Shown: positions 51,632-61,932, numbered from the stretch's first letter. The stretch: DNA of 62,873 nucleotides from an uncultured Gemmatimonadota bacterium (GCA_946887295.1 CAMPKP010000004.1:1-62873), one strand, 5' to 3'. Notes: generated from the letters alone by a model not told the origin. Made by a program: numbers and translations.

Positions 51632-54361
51632 ATGCCGGTTCCATCGTCGTGCCAGTCGCTGGTGGTCGCGCTGCTCGGCCTCGTGGCCGCCGGGATGTCG
51701 ATCCCTGCCGGGCCGCTCGCTGCGCAGGGAGTGGGCAGGATCCACGGCCGGGTGACGGAGGAGGAAACCGGCCGGGCGCTGGACGGCGCGCGGGTTCAGC
51801 TCCGCCGCTCCACCCTGGTCGCCGTGACCGACTCCAAGGGACGCTTCATCCTGCCCCGGGTCCCCGCGGGTACGGACACGCTCGAGGTGGCGTACATCGG
51901 ACGCCAGCGCCAGGCGCAGGCGGTGCAAGTCGGCGCCGGCGAGGACATCGAGACGGACTTCGTGCTCCCCGTCGCGGCCGTCGTGCTGGAGGAGGTGCAG
52001 GTCCTCGGCGTCCGCGCCAAGAACCAGGCCGAGGCGCTGAGCCGCCAGCAGAACGCGTCGAACATCCAGAACATCGTCGCGTCCGACCAGATGGGCCGGT
52101 TTCCCGACGCTTCGGCTCCGGAGGCGGTGCAGCGGCTGCCGGGGGTGGCCGTCGAGCGGGATCAGGGCGAGGGACGCTACATCCAGATCCGCGGCGGATC
52201 GGCGCAGAACACCCAGGTGACGTTCAACGGAACCGAGGTGCCGTCCCCGGAGAGCGAGATCCGGCAGGTGGAGCTCGATGCCGTGCCGGTGGATATTCTC
52301 GAGTCCATCGAGGTTTCCAAGGCGATCACCCCGGACATGGACGCCGATGCCATCGGCGGGTCGGTGAACCTGGTCACCAAGAAGGCGCCCGACCAGACCC
52401 TGTTCTCGGTCGAGGCCGCGGGAGGCTACGCCCCCATTCGGGAAGACTTCTCGGGCAACGGCGCCGCCACGTACGGCAGCCGGGTGGCCGACGGACGATT
52501 CGGGTTCCTGCTGTCGGGCTCCTTCAGCCGCCGGAACTTCGGCTCCGATGACGCCGAGCCCGAATTCGACCTCGGCGACGCACCGCTCGACGACGACGCG
52601 CTCGAGGTGCTGGACCTGCGTCACTACAACCTGTGGCGGGAGCGGATCGGCGGCACCGCCGCGTTCGATTACCGGCTGAGCGAGAACTCCTCGCTGACGC
52701 TCACCGGCATCTACTCGGAGCTGGCGGACGAGGAGCAGCGACGCCGGCTCATCAACGGCGTCGCGGACGGCGAGCTCGAGTTCCGCCACAAGAACCGGCT
52801 GGAGAAGGCGAGGACCTACAACCTCACGCTCGGCGGCGACCATCTCACCGGCGGGGGCCTGGGCATCGACTACCGGCTGACCTGGTCCCGCTCGACTCAG
52901 GATACCCCCTACGACAACGAGATCTTCTTCGTCCAGGAGGACGTCGGGTTCGACCCGGACATCAGCGATCCCGCTCTCATCCGCGCCAACCCGGCCGACG
53001 GCACGGTGGACGGCACCTACCTCTTCGATGCCGTGGGACGCGCATCCAGCTTCACGGCCAACACCGACAAGGTCGCGGCCCTGAATTTCACCGTCCCCTA
53101 CGGCCTGGGGCGCAGCGCGTCCGGCAGCTTCCGGTTCGGCGCCAAGTACCGGCAGAAGGACAAGTATCAGGACGTGACGGAGGATGAGTTCGAGCTGGCC
53201 GATGGCGCGGACGATATCGTCCTGGGCGACCAGGCCGGCTCGGCGTTCGATGCCGACGGCTACCTGGGCGGGGACTACACCTACCTGCCGTTCAGCACCA
53301 CGCCGCGGGAGCTGATCGACTTTCCCGATCAGTTCGCGTCGTCGCTCGACGGGGGGCCGCTGATCGAGCTCGGCACCAACGACTACGAGATCGACGAGCG
53401 CGTCGTCGCGGTGTACGGCATGACCGAGATCAACCTGACGCCCGACCTGATGATCCTGCCCGGTGTGCGGTACGAGCACACCCGGTTCCGGGGCCGGGGC
53501 TTCGCTTTCGATCCCGAGGCGGAGACGCTCACGCCGCAGACCGGCGCGAAGTCCTATGGCCGGGTCTTCCCGGGGCTGCACAGCCGCTACCGCATCACGC
53601 CGCAGACCAACGTCCGCGCGGCGTTCACGACCGCCATGGCGCGGCCGAACTTCATCGACCTGGTTCCCCTCCGGCTGCCCGACGAGGAAGACCTGCTGTT
53701 GGGCAATCCGGAGCTCGACCCCACCTTGTCGAAGAACTTCGATCTGCTGCTGGAGCATTACGACTCGCGCATCGGCGTGCTCTCGGCCGGCGTCTTCTAC
53801 AAGCGCCTGACCGACCCGATATTCCTGTTCGTGGAGGACAACGCGCTCGGGGGCGAGACCACGCAGCCGCGGAACGGCGACAACGGCGACATCTTCGGAC
53901 TCGAGTTCGCGGTCCAGCAGCAGCTCCGGATGCTCCCTCGGCCGCTCGACGGCCTCGGCATCTACGCCAACTACACCTACACCAAGTCAGAGACCACGCT
54001 GCCCGGTGGGCGGGAGGCACGGCTCCAGGGCCAGTCGCCTCACATCTTCAACACCGCGCTGAGCTACGAGCGCGGGCCGTTCTCCGGCCAGGTCAGCCTC
54101 AATTTCCACGACGACTACATCATGGAGTACGGCGGGGACGAGGGCACGCCGGAGGAGCGTCTCGAGGACCTCTACGTGGCGGACCACCTCCAGCTCGACC
54201 TGTCCGCCAACGTCAGAGTGACGGAGACCACGACCGCGTTCCTGGAGCTCGTCAACCTGACCAACGAGCCGTTCCAGGTCTACCAGGGCGTCGAGGAGCG
54301 GCCGAGGCAACGGGAGTTCTACCGCACCTGGGGCCGTTTCGGCTTCCGATTCACTCGTTGA
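51632..54361 (+). CDS. TonB-dependent receptor, probable inositol-phosphate/phytate-associated uptake
   Basis: A 909-residue outer-membrane receptor. Signal peptide ends near GPLAAQG; a carboxypeptidase-regulatory-like domain spans ~35-110 (GRIHGRVTEEETGRALDGARV). The plug is ~145-250 (SDQMGRFPDASAPEAVQRLPGVAVERDQ, IQIRGGSAQNTQVTFNGTEV, IGGSVNLVTKKAP) and a 22-strand-type barrel follows to the end. It belongs to the large-receptor type common beside hydrolases. Substrate is suggested only by the phytase and phosphatase genes directly downstream. The ATG at 51632 follows GGAGGAGG; the C-terminus FRFTR lacks the usual terminal Phe, and the stop lies in a tandem repeat. Confidence 0.88.
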   Translation: MPVPSSCQSLVVALLGLVAAGMSIPAGPLAAQGVGRIHGRVTEEETGRALDGARVQLRRSTLVAVTDSKGRFILPRVPAGTDTLEVAYIGRQRQAQAVQVGAGEDIETDFVLPVAAVVLEEVQVLGVRAKNQAEALSRQQNASNIQNIVASDQMGRFPDASAPEAVQRLPGVAVERDQGEGRYIQIRGGSAQNTQVTFNGTEVPSPESEIRQVELDAVPVDILESIEVSKAITPDMDADAIGGSVNLVTKKAPDQTLFSVEAAGGYAPIREDFSGNGAATYGSRVADGRFGFLLSGSFSRRNFGSDDAEPEFDLGDAPLDDDALEVLDLRHYNLWRERIGGTAAFDYRLSENSSLTLTGIYSELADEEQRRRLINGVADGELEFRHKNRLEKARTYNLTLGGDHLTGGGLGIDYRLTWSRSTQDTPYDNEIFFVQEDVGFDPDISDPALIRANPADGTVDGTYLFDAVGRASSFTANTDKVAALNFTVPYGLGRSASGSFRFGAKYRQKDKYQDVTEDEFELADGADDIVLGDQAGSAFDADGYLGGDYTYLPFSTTPRELIDFPDQFASSLDGGPLIELGTNDYEIDERVVAVYGMTEINLTPDLMILPGVRYEHTRFRGRGFAFDPEAETLTPQTGAKSYGRVFPGLHSRYRITPQTNVRAAFTTAMARPNFIDLVPLRLPDEEDLLLGNPELDPTLSKNFDLLLEHYDSRIGVLSAGVFYKRLTDPIFLFVEDNALGGETTQPRNGDNGDIFGLEFAVQQQLRMLPRPLDGLGIYANYTYTKSETTLPGGREARLQGQSPHIFNTALSYERGPFSGQVSLNFHDDYIMEYGGDEGTPEERLEDLYVADHLQLDLSANVRVTETTTAFLELVNLTNEPFQVYQGVEERPRQREFYRTWGRFGFRFTR

Positions 54362-54407
54362 GCATCCGCTCGCGTTGAGCATCTGCTCCCGTCGAGCATC
54401 CGCTCCC
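54357..54407 (+). repeat. Three tandem 17-bp repeats spanning the receptor stop codon
   Basis: Units at 54357-54373, 54374-54390 and 54391-54407 follow the pattern GTYGAGCATCYGCTCSC (15 of 17 or better between copies). The first unit contains the TGA of the receptor gene. As 17 is not a multiple of three, a change in copy number would alter reading frame only beyond the stop. Confidence 0.85.
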
Positions 54408-54433
54408 GCCCAATCAACGCCTAGGGAGGTATC

Positions 54434-55546
54434 GTGACCGCATTGCGTACCATCGCGCTGGCAGGACCGCTCATCGCGGTCCTGGCCGGTTGCCGCAGCG
54501 CCGAGAAGCCGGCCACCGCGGCTGCCGCGACGCCTCCCCCCCTGGCGCGCCTGCAGGAGGCGTGGCAGACCGAGCGCGACACGCTCGACAACATCGACTC
54601 GCCGGCGGTGTGGCACGGGCCGGACGGCCAGCACTGGCTCCTCTCCACCGCCAAGACGACCGACGTGCTGGTCGTCAACGACGCGGCTACCGGCAAGGAG
54701 CTGCGCCGCGTCGGGGGGTCGGGCACCGCGCTGGGAAAGCTGGAGCGCCCAAATGGAATTCTCGTGATCGACGACCTGGCCATGGTGGTGGAGCGTGACA
54801 ATCACCGGGTGCAGGTGTTCCGTCTGCCCGGGCTCACCCCGGTCGGGATGTTCGGGGCGTCGCTGCTGAAGAAGCCGTACGGGATCGCCGCCTACCCGGC
54901 GGCGGAGCGGGGCAGCTACGTCGTGTACGTCACGGACAACTACGAGCTGGCCGACGGGTCGGTGCCGCCCGACAGCATGCTGGGCCAGCGGGTGCGGCAG
55001 TTCAGGGTGGCGGTCGGCGCTCGAACACTGGAGGCCGAGCCGATGGCCGCCTTCGGCGAGACCTCGGGCCCGGGGGTGCTGAAGGTGGTCGAGTCGATCG
55101 CGGTGGACGTGCCGAACAACCGCCTGCTGATCGCGGAGGAGCTGGAGACCGCGTCGCACATCAAGGTCTATACGCTCGACGGCAAGTTCACCGGGAAGAC
55201 CATCGATCACGGGCTCTTCCCCCACCAGGCCGAGGGCATCATCCTGTACGCCTGTGGCGACTCGGCGGGGTACTGGATCGCGACCGACCAGGACCTGACT
55301 GTGAACACGTTTCACGTCTTCGACCGGCAGAGCCTGGCGCACGTCGGCTCTTTTCAGGGCGAAGCGACGCTCAACACCGACGGCATCGCACTGACGCAGC
55401 GCGGATTCGCGGGCTTTCCGAGCGGAGCGTTCTACGCGGTGCACAACGACGGCAACGTGGCCGCGTTCTCCTGGGATGCGATCGCCGATGCCTTGGAGCT
55501 GCGGAAGGACTGCGCGCTTCCGGCCGGCGGAGCGGCCGCATCGTGA
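54434..55546 (+). CDS. Beta-propeller phytase-like lipoprotein
   Basis: A 370-residue lipoprotein (signal LIAVLAGC, lipid Cys20) with a phytase-type six-bladed propeller. Recognisable blades: DTLDNIDSPAVWHGPDGQHW (counterpart of the DDPAIW motif), KTTDVLVVNDAATGKELR, DNHRVQVFRL, NNRLLIAEELETASHIKVYTLDG, HQAEGIILYACG, TFHVFDRQSLAHVGSFQG and NTDGIALTQRGFAGFPSGAF. These fit the calcium-dependent phytases that remove phosphates from phytate. One Asp of the first motif is replaced (IDSP for DDP), so activity needs proof. GTG start with AGGGAGGT at proper spacing; it overlaps the phosphatase gene by 4 bp. Confidence 0.8.
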   Translation: MTALRTIALAGPLIAVLAGCRSAEKPATAAAATPPPLARLQEAWQTERDTLDNIDSPAVWHGPDGQHWLLSTAKTTDVLVVNDAATGKELRRVGGSGTALGKLERPNGILVIDDLAMVVERDNHRVQVFRLPGLTPVGMFGASLLKKPYGIAAYPAAERGSYVVYVTDNYELADGSVPPDSMLGQRVRQFRVAVGARTLEAEPMAAFGETSGPGVLKVVESIAVDVPNNRLLIAEELETASHIKVYTLDGKFTGKTIDHGLFPHQAEGIILYACGDSAGYWIATDQDLTVNTFHVFDRQSLAHVGSFQGEATLNTDGIALTQRGFAGFPSGAFYAVHNDGNVAAFSWDAIADALELRKDCALPAGGAAAS

Positions 55547-57183
55547 GGCGCGCCGCCGCACTTTTCGTCGCCCTCGCGGCGCTGAGCCCGGCCGCGCCGG
55601 CCTTCTCGCAGGCCCCGGCCGCGAGGCCGCGGCTGGTCGTGGCGATCGCGGTGGACCAGCTTCGGGCCGATTACATGGACCGGTTCCGGCCCTTCTTCGG
55701 ACGGGGCGGATTCAACCTGTTCCTTCAGCGGGGTGCGAGCTTCGCCGAGGCCCGCTACGAGCACGCCACTACCTCCACCTGTCCGGGCCACGCCGTGATC
55801 CTGACCGGCAGCTATGGATCCGTGAACGGCATCATAGGCAACGATTGGTACGATGCCGAAAAGGGCAAGGAGGAATACTGCGCGGCCGACACCACGGTGA
55901 CGCTGATCGGGTCCGATCTGGAGGGCCGGTCTCCCCGCAATCTCAGAGGCGCCACGGTCGGGGACATCCTCAAGGTCTCGACCGGCGGCCGCAGCCGTGT
56001 CGTCACGGTTTCCGCCAAGGATCGCTCCGCCATCATGCTGGGCGGGCATCTGGCCGACGCCGCCTACTGGATGGAGGACACGCTTTTCGTCACCTCCACC
56101 TATTACCGGCCCGACTTGCCGCAGTGGGCCCGGCAGTTCAACGGCTCGGGCAAGGTGACCTCGTATGCCGGCAAGAAGTGGGAGCGGCTGCTGCCCGCGG
56201 CGTTGTACGACATGGTCGGCCCGGACGACGTGCCGACGGAGCGCGACGAGGCCGGGATGGGACGTACCTTCCCGCATCCGATGGGGGGCGGGCCGGGCGT
56301 CGACGAGAACTTCGTGGACGCGTTCGACCAGTCGCCGTTCAGCAACGAGGTCGTAGCCGACTTCGCGATGCGTGCGGTGACCGCCGAAGGACTGGGGCGT
56401 GACACCGTTCCGGACATCCTCGGCATCAGCTTCTCCGCCAACGACCGGGTGGGTCACGGCTACGGCCCGGACAGTCACGAGGTCATGGACGTGACCATCC
56501 GGCTGGATCGCACCCTCGCGCGGCTCTTCGGCTTCCTCGACCGGACGGTGGGTCTCGCGAACGTCCTCGTCGTCCTCACCGCCGACCACGGCGTGGCGCC
56601 GTTGCCCGAGGTCTTCGCGCGGCTTCATCCCGGTGCCTCCGCCAGGCGCTTCGACCCGGCGGCGGTGGATGCGGTCGTGGAGAAGGCCTTGCGCGAGCGG
56701 TACGGCGCGGCGCCATCGCCCGGCTGGGTGATCGCGCACGACCAGCCGCAGATCTATCTCAACAGCCGTGCGTTGCGGGCGAAGAATGTGTCGGTGGAGG
56801 AGGCCGAGGGAGTGGCCCGAGCCGCGGTGATGTCGTTGGACGGTGTCCACTACGCGATCACCGGGACCGAGCTCGGGAAGGCCAGGCTGACGGGAGCGCG
56901 CACCGGCGAGGTCTACTCCTACTACCCCGGGCGCAGCGGCAACATCTACTACCACATGGCGCCCTACATCCTGGTGGACGACGGGAAGGCCGGGACCGGC
57001 CACGGGACGCCGTGGGCCTATGACCAGCAGGTGCCGCTGCTGTGGTTCGGCAGCCGGATCGTTCCCGGCATCCGGCAGACGCCGGCGGCAGTGGCCGACA
57101 TCGCTCCGACGCTCTCGGCGCTGCTCGGACTCACGGCGCCCGGAGGCGCGCAGGGCAGGGTGCTTGCCGAGATGCTCCGCTAG
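55543..57183 (+). CDS. pafA: PafA-type alkaline phosphatase
   Basis: A 546-residue periplasmic phosphomonoesterase. After a signal peptide (RAAALFVALAALSPAAPAFSQ) it has VDQLRADYMDRF (metal Asp), the nucleophile Thr79 in HATTSTCPGHAVILTG, Asn100 in GIIGNDWYD, and the Lys159/Arg161 pair in SAKDRSAIMLGG. As I recall, these correspond to the catalytic Thr79, Asn100, Lys162 and Arg164 of Elizabethkingia PafA. Further zinc ligands lie in SANDRVGHGYGPDSHEV and LTADHGVAPLP. It is coupled to the phytase gene (GTGA) and could finish dephosphorylating inositol phosphates. Its stop overlaps that of the convergent thiolase gene. Confidence 0.9.
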   Translation: MRRAAALFVALAALSPAAPAFSQAPAARPRLVVAIAVDQLRADYMDRFRPFFGRGGFNLFLQRGASFAEARYEHATTSTCPGHAVILTGSYGSVNGIIGNDWYDAEKGKEEYCAADTTVTLIGSDLEGRSPRNLRGATVGDILKVSTGGRSRVVTVSAKDRSAIMLGGHLADAAYWMEDTLFVTSTYYRPDLPQWARQFNGSGKVTSYAGKKWERLLPAALYDMVGPDDVPTERDEAGMGRTFPHPMGGGPGVDENFVDAFDQSPFSNEVVADFAMRAVTAEGLGRDTVPDILGISFSANDRVGHGYGPDSHEVMDVTIRLDRTLARLFGFLDRTVGLANVLVVLTADHGVAPLPEVFARLHPGASARRFDPAAVDAVVEKALRERYGAAPSPGWVIAHDQPQIYLNSRALRAKNVSVEEAEGVARAAVMSLDGVHYAITGTELGKARLTGARTGEVYSYYPGRSGNIYYHMAPYILVDDGKAGTGHGTPWAYDQQVPLLWFGSRIVPGIRQTPAAVADIAPTLSALLGLTAPGGAQGRVLAEMLR

Positions 57184-58373
57184 GCCGCTTCCACGACCAT
57201 CGCGATTCCCTGACCCACGCCGATGCACATCGTCGCGAGGCCATAGCGGCCTCCGCGACGACGGAGGGCGTGGACCAGGGTCGTGAGGATGCGGGCGCCG
57301 CTCGCGCCCAACGGATGCCCCAGAGCGATCGCGCCGCCATGGACGTTGACCCGGGCCGGGTCCAGCTCGAGGTCGCGAATGCAGGCGATCGCCTGAGCGG
57401 CGAAGGCCTCGTTCAGCTCGATGAGGTCCAGGTCGCCGACGCCGAGACCCGCGCGGGCGAGCGCCTTGCGCGTCGCCGGGACCGGGCCGAGGCCCATGCA
57501 GCTCGGGTCCACCCCCGCCACGGCCGTGCTCACCACGCGGGCGAGCGGCGCGATTCCCAGCTCCTCCGCCATGCCGGACGAGGCGACCGCCAGCATCGCG
57601 GCGCCGTCGTTGATCCCGCTGGAGGTCCCCGCGGTCACCGTGCCGTTCGCCTGAAACGCGGGGGCCAGCTTCGCCAGGCGCTCCAGGGTGACGTCGGCCC
57701 GGGGAGGCTCGTCCCTCGTCACCGTCTCGCTTCGGCCATCCCGCCGCGTGATCACGGGCACGATCTCGTCGTCGAAGGCCCCGGCGGCGATCGCCGCCGC
57801 CGCGCGCCGCTGGCTCTCCACGGCGAACTCCTCCTGCTCGCGCCGGCCGATGCCGTGGCTCTTCGCCACCCGCTCGGCCGTCTGGCCCAGCGAGATGGTC
57901 CAGTCGGCCGGCATGCCGGGATTGGTGAAGCGCCAGCCCACCGTGCTGTCGGCGACGGCGGGCGGGGTTCGGTCCCAGCCCCGTGCCGGCTTCAACATCA
58001 CGTAGGGGGCACGGGTCATGCTCTCGACTCCGCCGCCGAGCATCAGCTCGCCCTCGGCCGACCGGATGGCGTGAGCGGCGCTGGCCACGGCCTGGAGCCC
58101 GGAGCCGCACAACCGGTTGACCGTCTGCCCCGGGACCTCCACCGGGAGGCCCGCGAGCAGCAGCGCCATGCGGGCGACGTTGCGGTTGTCCTCGCCTGCC
58201 TGGTTGGCGCAGCCGAGCACGACGTCGTCGATCCGCTCGGCCGGAAGGCCGGCCCGGTCGAGGAGGGCACGAATGGCGGCGGCGGCCAGATCGTCGGGCC
58301 GCAGATCCGCCAGGGAGCCGCCCGCGCGCCCGATGGGCGTGCGCACGGCGGCGAGGAGTAGGGCGTCAATCAC
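57180..58373 (-). CDS. Thiolase, 3-oxoadipyl-CoA/acetyl-CoA acyltransferase type
   Basis: A 397-residue thiolase cleaving or forming 3-oxoacyl-CoA. The nucleophile Cys is in [19 protein letters not shown] near 90; the other active-site residues lie in [29 protein letters not shown] and the Cys of [14 protein letters not shown]. The sequence [28 protein letters not shown] is characteristic of the PcaF/PaaJ (beta-ketoadipyl-CoA thiolase) branch, but general fatty-acid thiolases share much of it. It is a lone gene here; its stop overlaps the pafA stop tail to tail (CTAG) with no hairpin between. Confidence 0.9.
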   Translation of the reverse strand: MIDALLLAAVRTPIGRAGGSLADLRPDDLAAAAIRALLDRAGLPAERIDDVVLGCANQAGEDNRNVARMALLLAGLPVEVPGQTVNRLCGSGLQAVASAAHAIRSAEGELMLGGGVESMTRAPYVMLKPARGWDRTPPAVADSTVGWRFTNPGMPADWTISLGQTAERVAKSHGIGRREQEEFAVESQRRAAAAIAAGAFDDEIVPVITRRDGRSETVTRDEPPRADVTLERLAKLAPAFQANGTVTAGTSSGINDGAAMLAVASSGMAEELGIAPLARVVSTAVAGVDPSCMGLGPVPATRKALARAGLGVGDLDLIELNEAFAAQAIACIRDLELDPARVNVHGGAIALGHPLGASGARILTTLVHALRRRGGRYGLATMCIGVGQGIAMVVEAA

Positions 58374-58437
58374 GGTGCCGCAACATATCGGGGACGGGAA
58401 GGGCCTTCAAGCAGCGGGCGGCCCCTTTTCGGTCGCG

Positions 58438-58466
58438 TTGACCTGTCTTTGCGGCACCGCTAAGTT
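58438..58466 (+). promoter_or_regulatory. Promoter of tRNA-Ser(GGA)
   Basis: TTGACC (58438-58443) and TAAGTT (58461-58466) with a 17-bp spacer, ending 19 bp before the tRNA. This is a good sigma-70-like promoter and supports the direction of the tRNA. Confidence 0.65.
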
Positions 58467-58485
58467 GCGCCCTCGCAACGAGTCG

Positions 58486-58572
<87 letters not shown>

Positions 58573-58647
58573 TTGCATGCCGTCCGCCGGACTTCCATGC
58601 TATCGTCGGATCCTCGGCCACCGGGAAATCCACCCAAAGGGCTCGCG

Positions 58648-60939
58648 ATGTTCCGCTGGGGAAGGAAGTCGGTGGATCCGGCCGCCCGGCCGGAGACCAT
58701 CGGTCGGTACCGCATCACCCGGCAACTGGGCGAGGGCGGGATGGGCGTGGTCTATGCAGCACACGACGACCGCCTGGACCGCTCCGTTGCCATCAAGCGC
58801 ATCCGCGACGCCTCGGACGACCCGAGCCTGAGAGAGCGCCTCCTCCGGGAGGCCCGGGCCGCGGCCAGTCTCAGCCATCCCAACGTCTGCCACGTCTACG
58901 AGCTCGCGGAGGAGGGAAGCGAGCTCTATCTCGTGATGGAGCTGCTCACCGGCGAGTCGCTCTCCGAGCGCATCGCGCGGGAGCCGATTCCGCTGGCCGA
59001 GGCGCTCCAGATCACGCTCGGGATCCTGTCCGCACTCGAAGCGCTTCACGGCCGCGGCATCGTGCACCGCGACCTCAAGCCGTCGAACGTCTTCCTCACG
59101 CCCCACGGGGTCAAGCTGCTCGATTTCGGCCTGGCGCACCCGCTGGTGGAGCAGCTCAAGTCGGAAGCGACACTCACGGCGCCCGGCACCATCCTCGGCA
59201 CCCCGCGCTACATGCCGCCCGAGCAGTGGGAAGGCGGCGCATTCGTTCCCGCATCGGATCTGTTCGCGGTAGGGGCGATCCTCTTCGAGATGCTGGCCGG
59301 AAAGCCGGCCTTCCCGGGGAGCACGATCATCGAGATCTACCGCGCCGTCGCGATGGGTCAGCCGCCCGCGCTCACCGGCGGCCCGGAGGTGGTCGCCGCC
59401 GACCGGGTCATCCAGCTGGCGCTCGCCAAGCGGCCGGAGGAGCGCTACCCCAGCGCGATGGCGATGGCCACGGAGGTGCGATCGGCCTGGGCCCTGATCG
59501 ACGCCGGCTCGACTCCCCAGGCGAGAGCGGTCACCCGGCTCATCGTCCTGCCGTTCCGGGTGCTGCGCCCCGACCCCGAGACCGACTTCCTGGCCTTCAG
59601 TGTGCCGGATGCGATCACGGCCTCGCTCTCGGGGCTCGATGCGCTGGTGGTGCGGTCCACGGCGGCGGGGCAGCGGTTCGCCGCGGAGACTCCCGATCTG
59701 AAGGCGCTGGCGGCGGAAGCAGGCGTGGACGTGGTGCTCCTCGGCACCCTGCTTCGCGCGGGCGACCAGGTCAGGATCGCCACCCAGCTGCTCGAGACGC
59801 CCTCGGGAACGCTGGTCTGCTCCCATACGACCCAGGTTCGACTCGCCGACATCTTTCAGCTGCAGGACGAGCTCGCGCGCCAGATCGTCGACTCGCTCGC
59901 GATCCCGCTCTCGGCTCGCGACCATCGCCTGCTGGGCCAGGATGTTCCGGCCAACGCCGGGGCGTACGATCTGTACCTGCGCGCCAACCACGTCGGGGCC
60001 AGCACCTCGAACCCGGCCCGGCTGGCGTCGGCCCGCGACTTCTACCGGCGCTGCCTCGAGGCGGATCCCGACTACGCGCCGGCCTGGGCCCGGCTCGGAC
60101 GGGTGTATCGGGTCCTGGCGAAGTACGGAATGGAGGGACAGGCGGAGATGATCAGGCTGGCCGAGGAGGCGTTTCACCGGGCACTGGAGATCAACCCGGA
60201 GCTTCCGATCGCGCACAACCTGTTCACCTATTTCGAGCTGGAGGAGCGGGGCCGGGCGGCGGACGCCGTCGTTCGCCTGCTGGGACAGCTGAAGGGTGGC
60301 GCGGCGGACCCGCACCTCCTGGCTGGGCTGGTGGTGGCGTGCCGCTTCTGCGGTCTGCTCGACGCCTCACTCGCCGCCGACCGCCGTGCCCGCCGCATCG
60401 ATCCCGGCATCCAGACCAGCGTGCAGTACACCTACTGGGCGCTCGCGGACTATCCCCAGGCGGCCATCCACGATGTGGAAGAGATCCAGGCCATCCGCAA
60501 CGGCGCGGTCTGGATGCTGGGCCGCCACGAGGAGGCGATCGCCGGCGTGCGCGAAGCGCTGGCCCACCTGCCGGGCAGCGTCGAGGACCGGATCGTCGAG
60601 GCGCAGCTGGCCGCGATGGAAAACCGGCAGGAGGACTGCCTGCGGCACGTGCGCTCCGTGCTCGACTCCGGATTCCACGACCCCGAGGGCCTGCTGATCC
60701 ACGTGCGGGAGCTGGCGTACACCGGGCAAAAGCCGGAAGCGCTGACGCTGCTGGAACGGGTGATTCACGGCGGGTACCACTGCCCGGCAGCACTCACCCG
60801 GGATCCGTGGCTGGATTCCCTGCGGTCCAGTCCCGAGTTCGTGCGCCTGGTGCGCCAGGCCGAAGCCGGCCACGCTCACGCCGCCGAGGCCTACCTGCGC
60901 GCCGGGGGCGAGCGCCTGCTGGGGGTGGGTCCGAGCTGA
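58648..60939 (+). CDS. Ser/Thr protein kinase with TolB-like and TPR regions
   Basis: A 763-residue soluble protein. The Hanks-type kinase domain (~21-285) has GEGGMGVVY, the ATP Lys50 in [24 protein letters not shown] and [11 protein letters not shown], so it should be active. A TolB-N-like domain (~290-430) follows: [26 protein letters not shown] and [22 protein letters not shown], common in this kinase architecture. Tetratricopeptide-type helices occupy ~440-763 ([20 protein letters not shown]). No membrane helix is present. The ATG at 58648 follows AAAGGG; an ATG at 58597 would add 17 residues. The substrate and signal are unknown. Confidence 0.9.
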   Translation: MFRWGRKSVDPAARPETIGRYRITRQLGEGGMGVVYAAHDDRLDRSVAIKRIRDASDDPSLRERLLREARAAASLSHPNVCHVYELAEEGSELYLVMELLTGESLSERIAREPIPLAEALQITLGILSALEALHGRGIVHRDLKPSNVFLTPHGVKLLDFGLAHPLVEQLKSEATLTAPGTILGTPRYMPPEQWEGGAFVPASDLFAVGAILFEMLAGKPAFPGSTIIEIYRAVAMGQPPALTGGPEVVAADRVIQLALAKRPEERYPSAMAMATEVRSAWALIDAGSTPQARAVTRLIVLPFRVLRPDPETDFLAFSVPDAITASLSGLDALVVRSTAAGQRFAAETPDLKALAAEAGVDVVLLGTLLRAGDQVRIATQLLETPSGTLVCSHTTQVRLADIFQLQDELARQIVDSLAIPLSARDHRLLGQDVPANAGAYDLYLRANHVGASTSNPARLASARDFYRRCLEADPDYAPAWARLGRVYRVLAKYGMEGQAEMIRLAEEAFHRALEINPELPIAHNLFTYFELEERGRAADAVVRLLGQLKGGAADPHLLAGLVVACRFCGLLDASLAADRRARRIDPGIQTSVQYTYWALADYPQAAIHDVEEIQAIRNGAVWMLGRHEEAIAGVREALAHLPGSVEDRIVEAQLAAMENRQEDCLRHVRSVLDSGFHDPEGLLIHVRELAYTGQKPEALTLLERVIHGGYHCPAALTRDPWLDSLRSSPEFVRLVRQAEAGHAHAAEAYLRAGGERLLGVGPS

Positions 60940-61013
60940 GGGGCGGCCGGGAACCGATTCAGGTCGGCCAACGTATCCTTCTGAGAACGCTCGCACCCTG
61001 GCCGAGGATGACC

Positions 61014-61928
61014 ATGCTGATTCGACGTGCCCCCACCATCAGATCGTCCGAGATCACGGACGAAGGGCTCTACTGGAGCCGCCGGGAGTTCATCCAGGCG
61101 GCGGGCGGGGGAGCCGCGGCGGCGCTGCTGCCTTTCAGCCCGCTCACCCACGCTCTCCCGTCTCCGTCCGACGAGGACAAGCTCACTCCCTGGGAGGACG
61201 TGACGGGCTACAACAACTTCTACGAGTTCGGCACCGACAAGGCCGATCCCGCCAGGAACGCCACGCGCCTGCGGACCCGGCCATGGAAGGTCGACGTCGC
61301 CGGGGAGGTGGCGCGGCCGGCCGAGTACGACCTCGACGACCTGCTCGCCGGTTTCACGCCCGAAGAGCGGGTGTATCGCCACCGGTGCGTGGAAGGGTGG
61401 TCCATGGTGGTGCCGTGGCTCGGGATCCCGCTGGTCGACGTGATCGACAAGCTGCAGCCGACGGGCAAGGCGAGGTTCGTCGAGTTCACCACTCTCCTCG
61501 ACTCGGGCCAGATGCCCGGCCAGCGGCAGAGGATCCTCGACTGGCCGTACGTCGAGGGACTCAGGATGGACGAAGCGCGCCATCCACTGGCTCTGCTGGT
61601 GACCGGCGTCTACGGCAAGCCGCTGCCGAACCAGAACGGAGCGCCCGTCCGCCTCGTCGTCCCATGGAAGTACGGGTTCAAGGGCGGCAAGTCGATCGTG
61701 AAGATCAGGTTCACCGAGAAGCAGCCGCGGACGACCTGGGCTTTGGCCGCGCCGAGCGAGTACGGCTTCTACGCCAACGTGAACCCCGAGGTGGATCACC
61801 CGCGGTGGAGCCAGGCCAGGGAGCGGCGTATCGGTGAGTTCTTCAAGCGCAAGACCCTGATGTTCAACGGCTATGCCGACGAGGTCGGAGCGCTGTACAC
61901 CGGGCTGGACCTGCGAAAGTATTTCTAG
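61014..61928 (+). CDS. msrP: Protein-methionine-sulfoxide reductase catalytic subunit MsrP
   Basis: Periplasmic molybdopterin enzyme that repairs oxidised methionines in envelope proteins. The 304-residue protein has a Tat signal ([12 protein letters not shown], Arg pair at 23-24) and the sulfite-oxidase fold. Cys125 in [17 protein letters not shown] ligates molybdenum; [23 protein letters not shown] near 220 is another family mark. The second of two adjacent ATGs (61014) is chosen because GAGG lies 6 bp before it and only 0 bp before the first. msrQ starts 4 bp after the stop. Confidence 0.94.
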   Translation: MLIRRAPTIRSSEITDEGLYWSRREFIQAAGGGAAAALLPFSPLTHALPSPSDEDKLTPWEDVTGYNNFYEFGTDKADPARNATRLRTRPWKVDVAGEVARPAEYDLDDLLAGFTPEERVYRHRCVEGWSMVVPWLGIPLVDVIDKLQPTGKARFVEFTTLLDSGQMPGQRQRILDWPYVEGLRMDEARHPLALLVTGVYGKPLPNQNGAPVRLVVPWKYGFKGGKSIVKIRFTEKQPRTTWALAAPSEYGFYANVNPEVDHPRWSQARERRIGEFFKRKTLMFNGYADEVGALYTGLDLRKYF

Positions 61929-61932
61929 GGTG

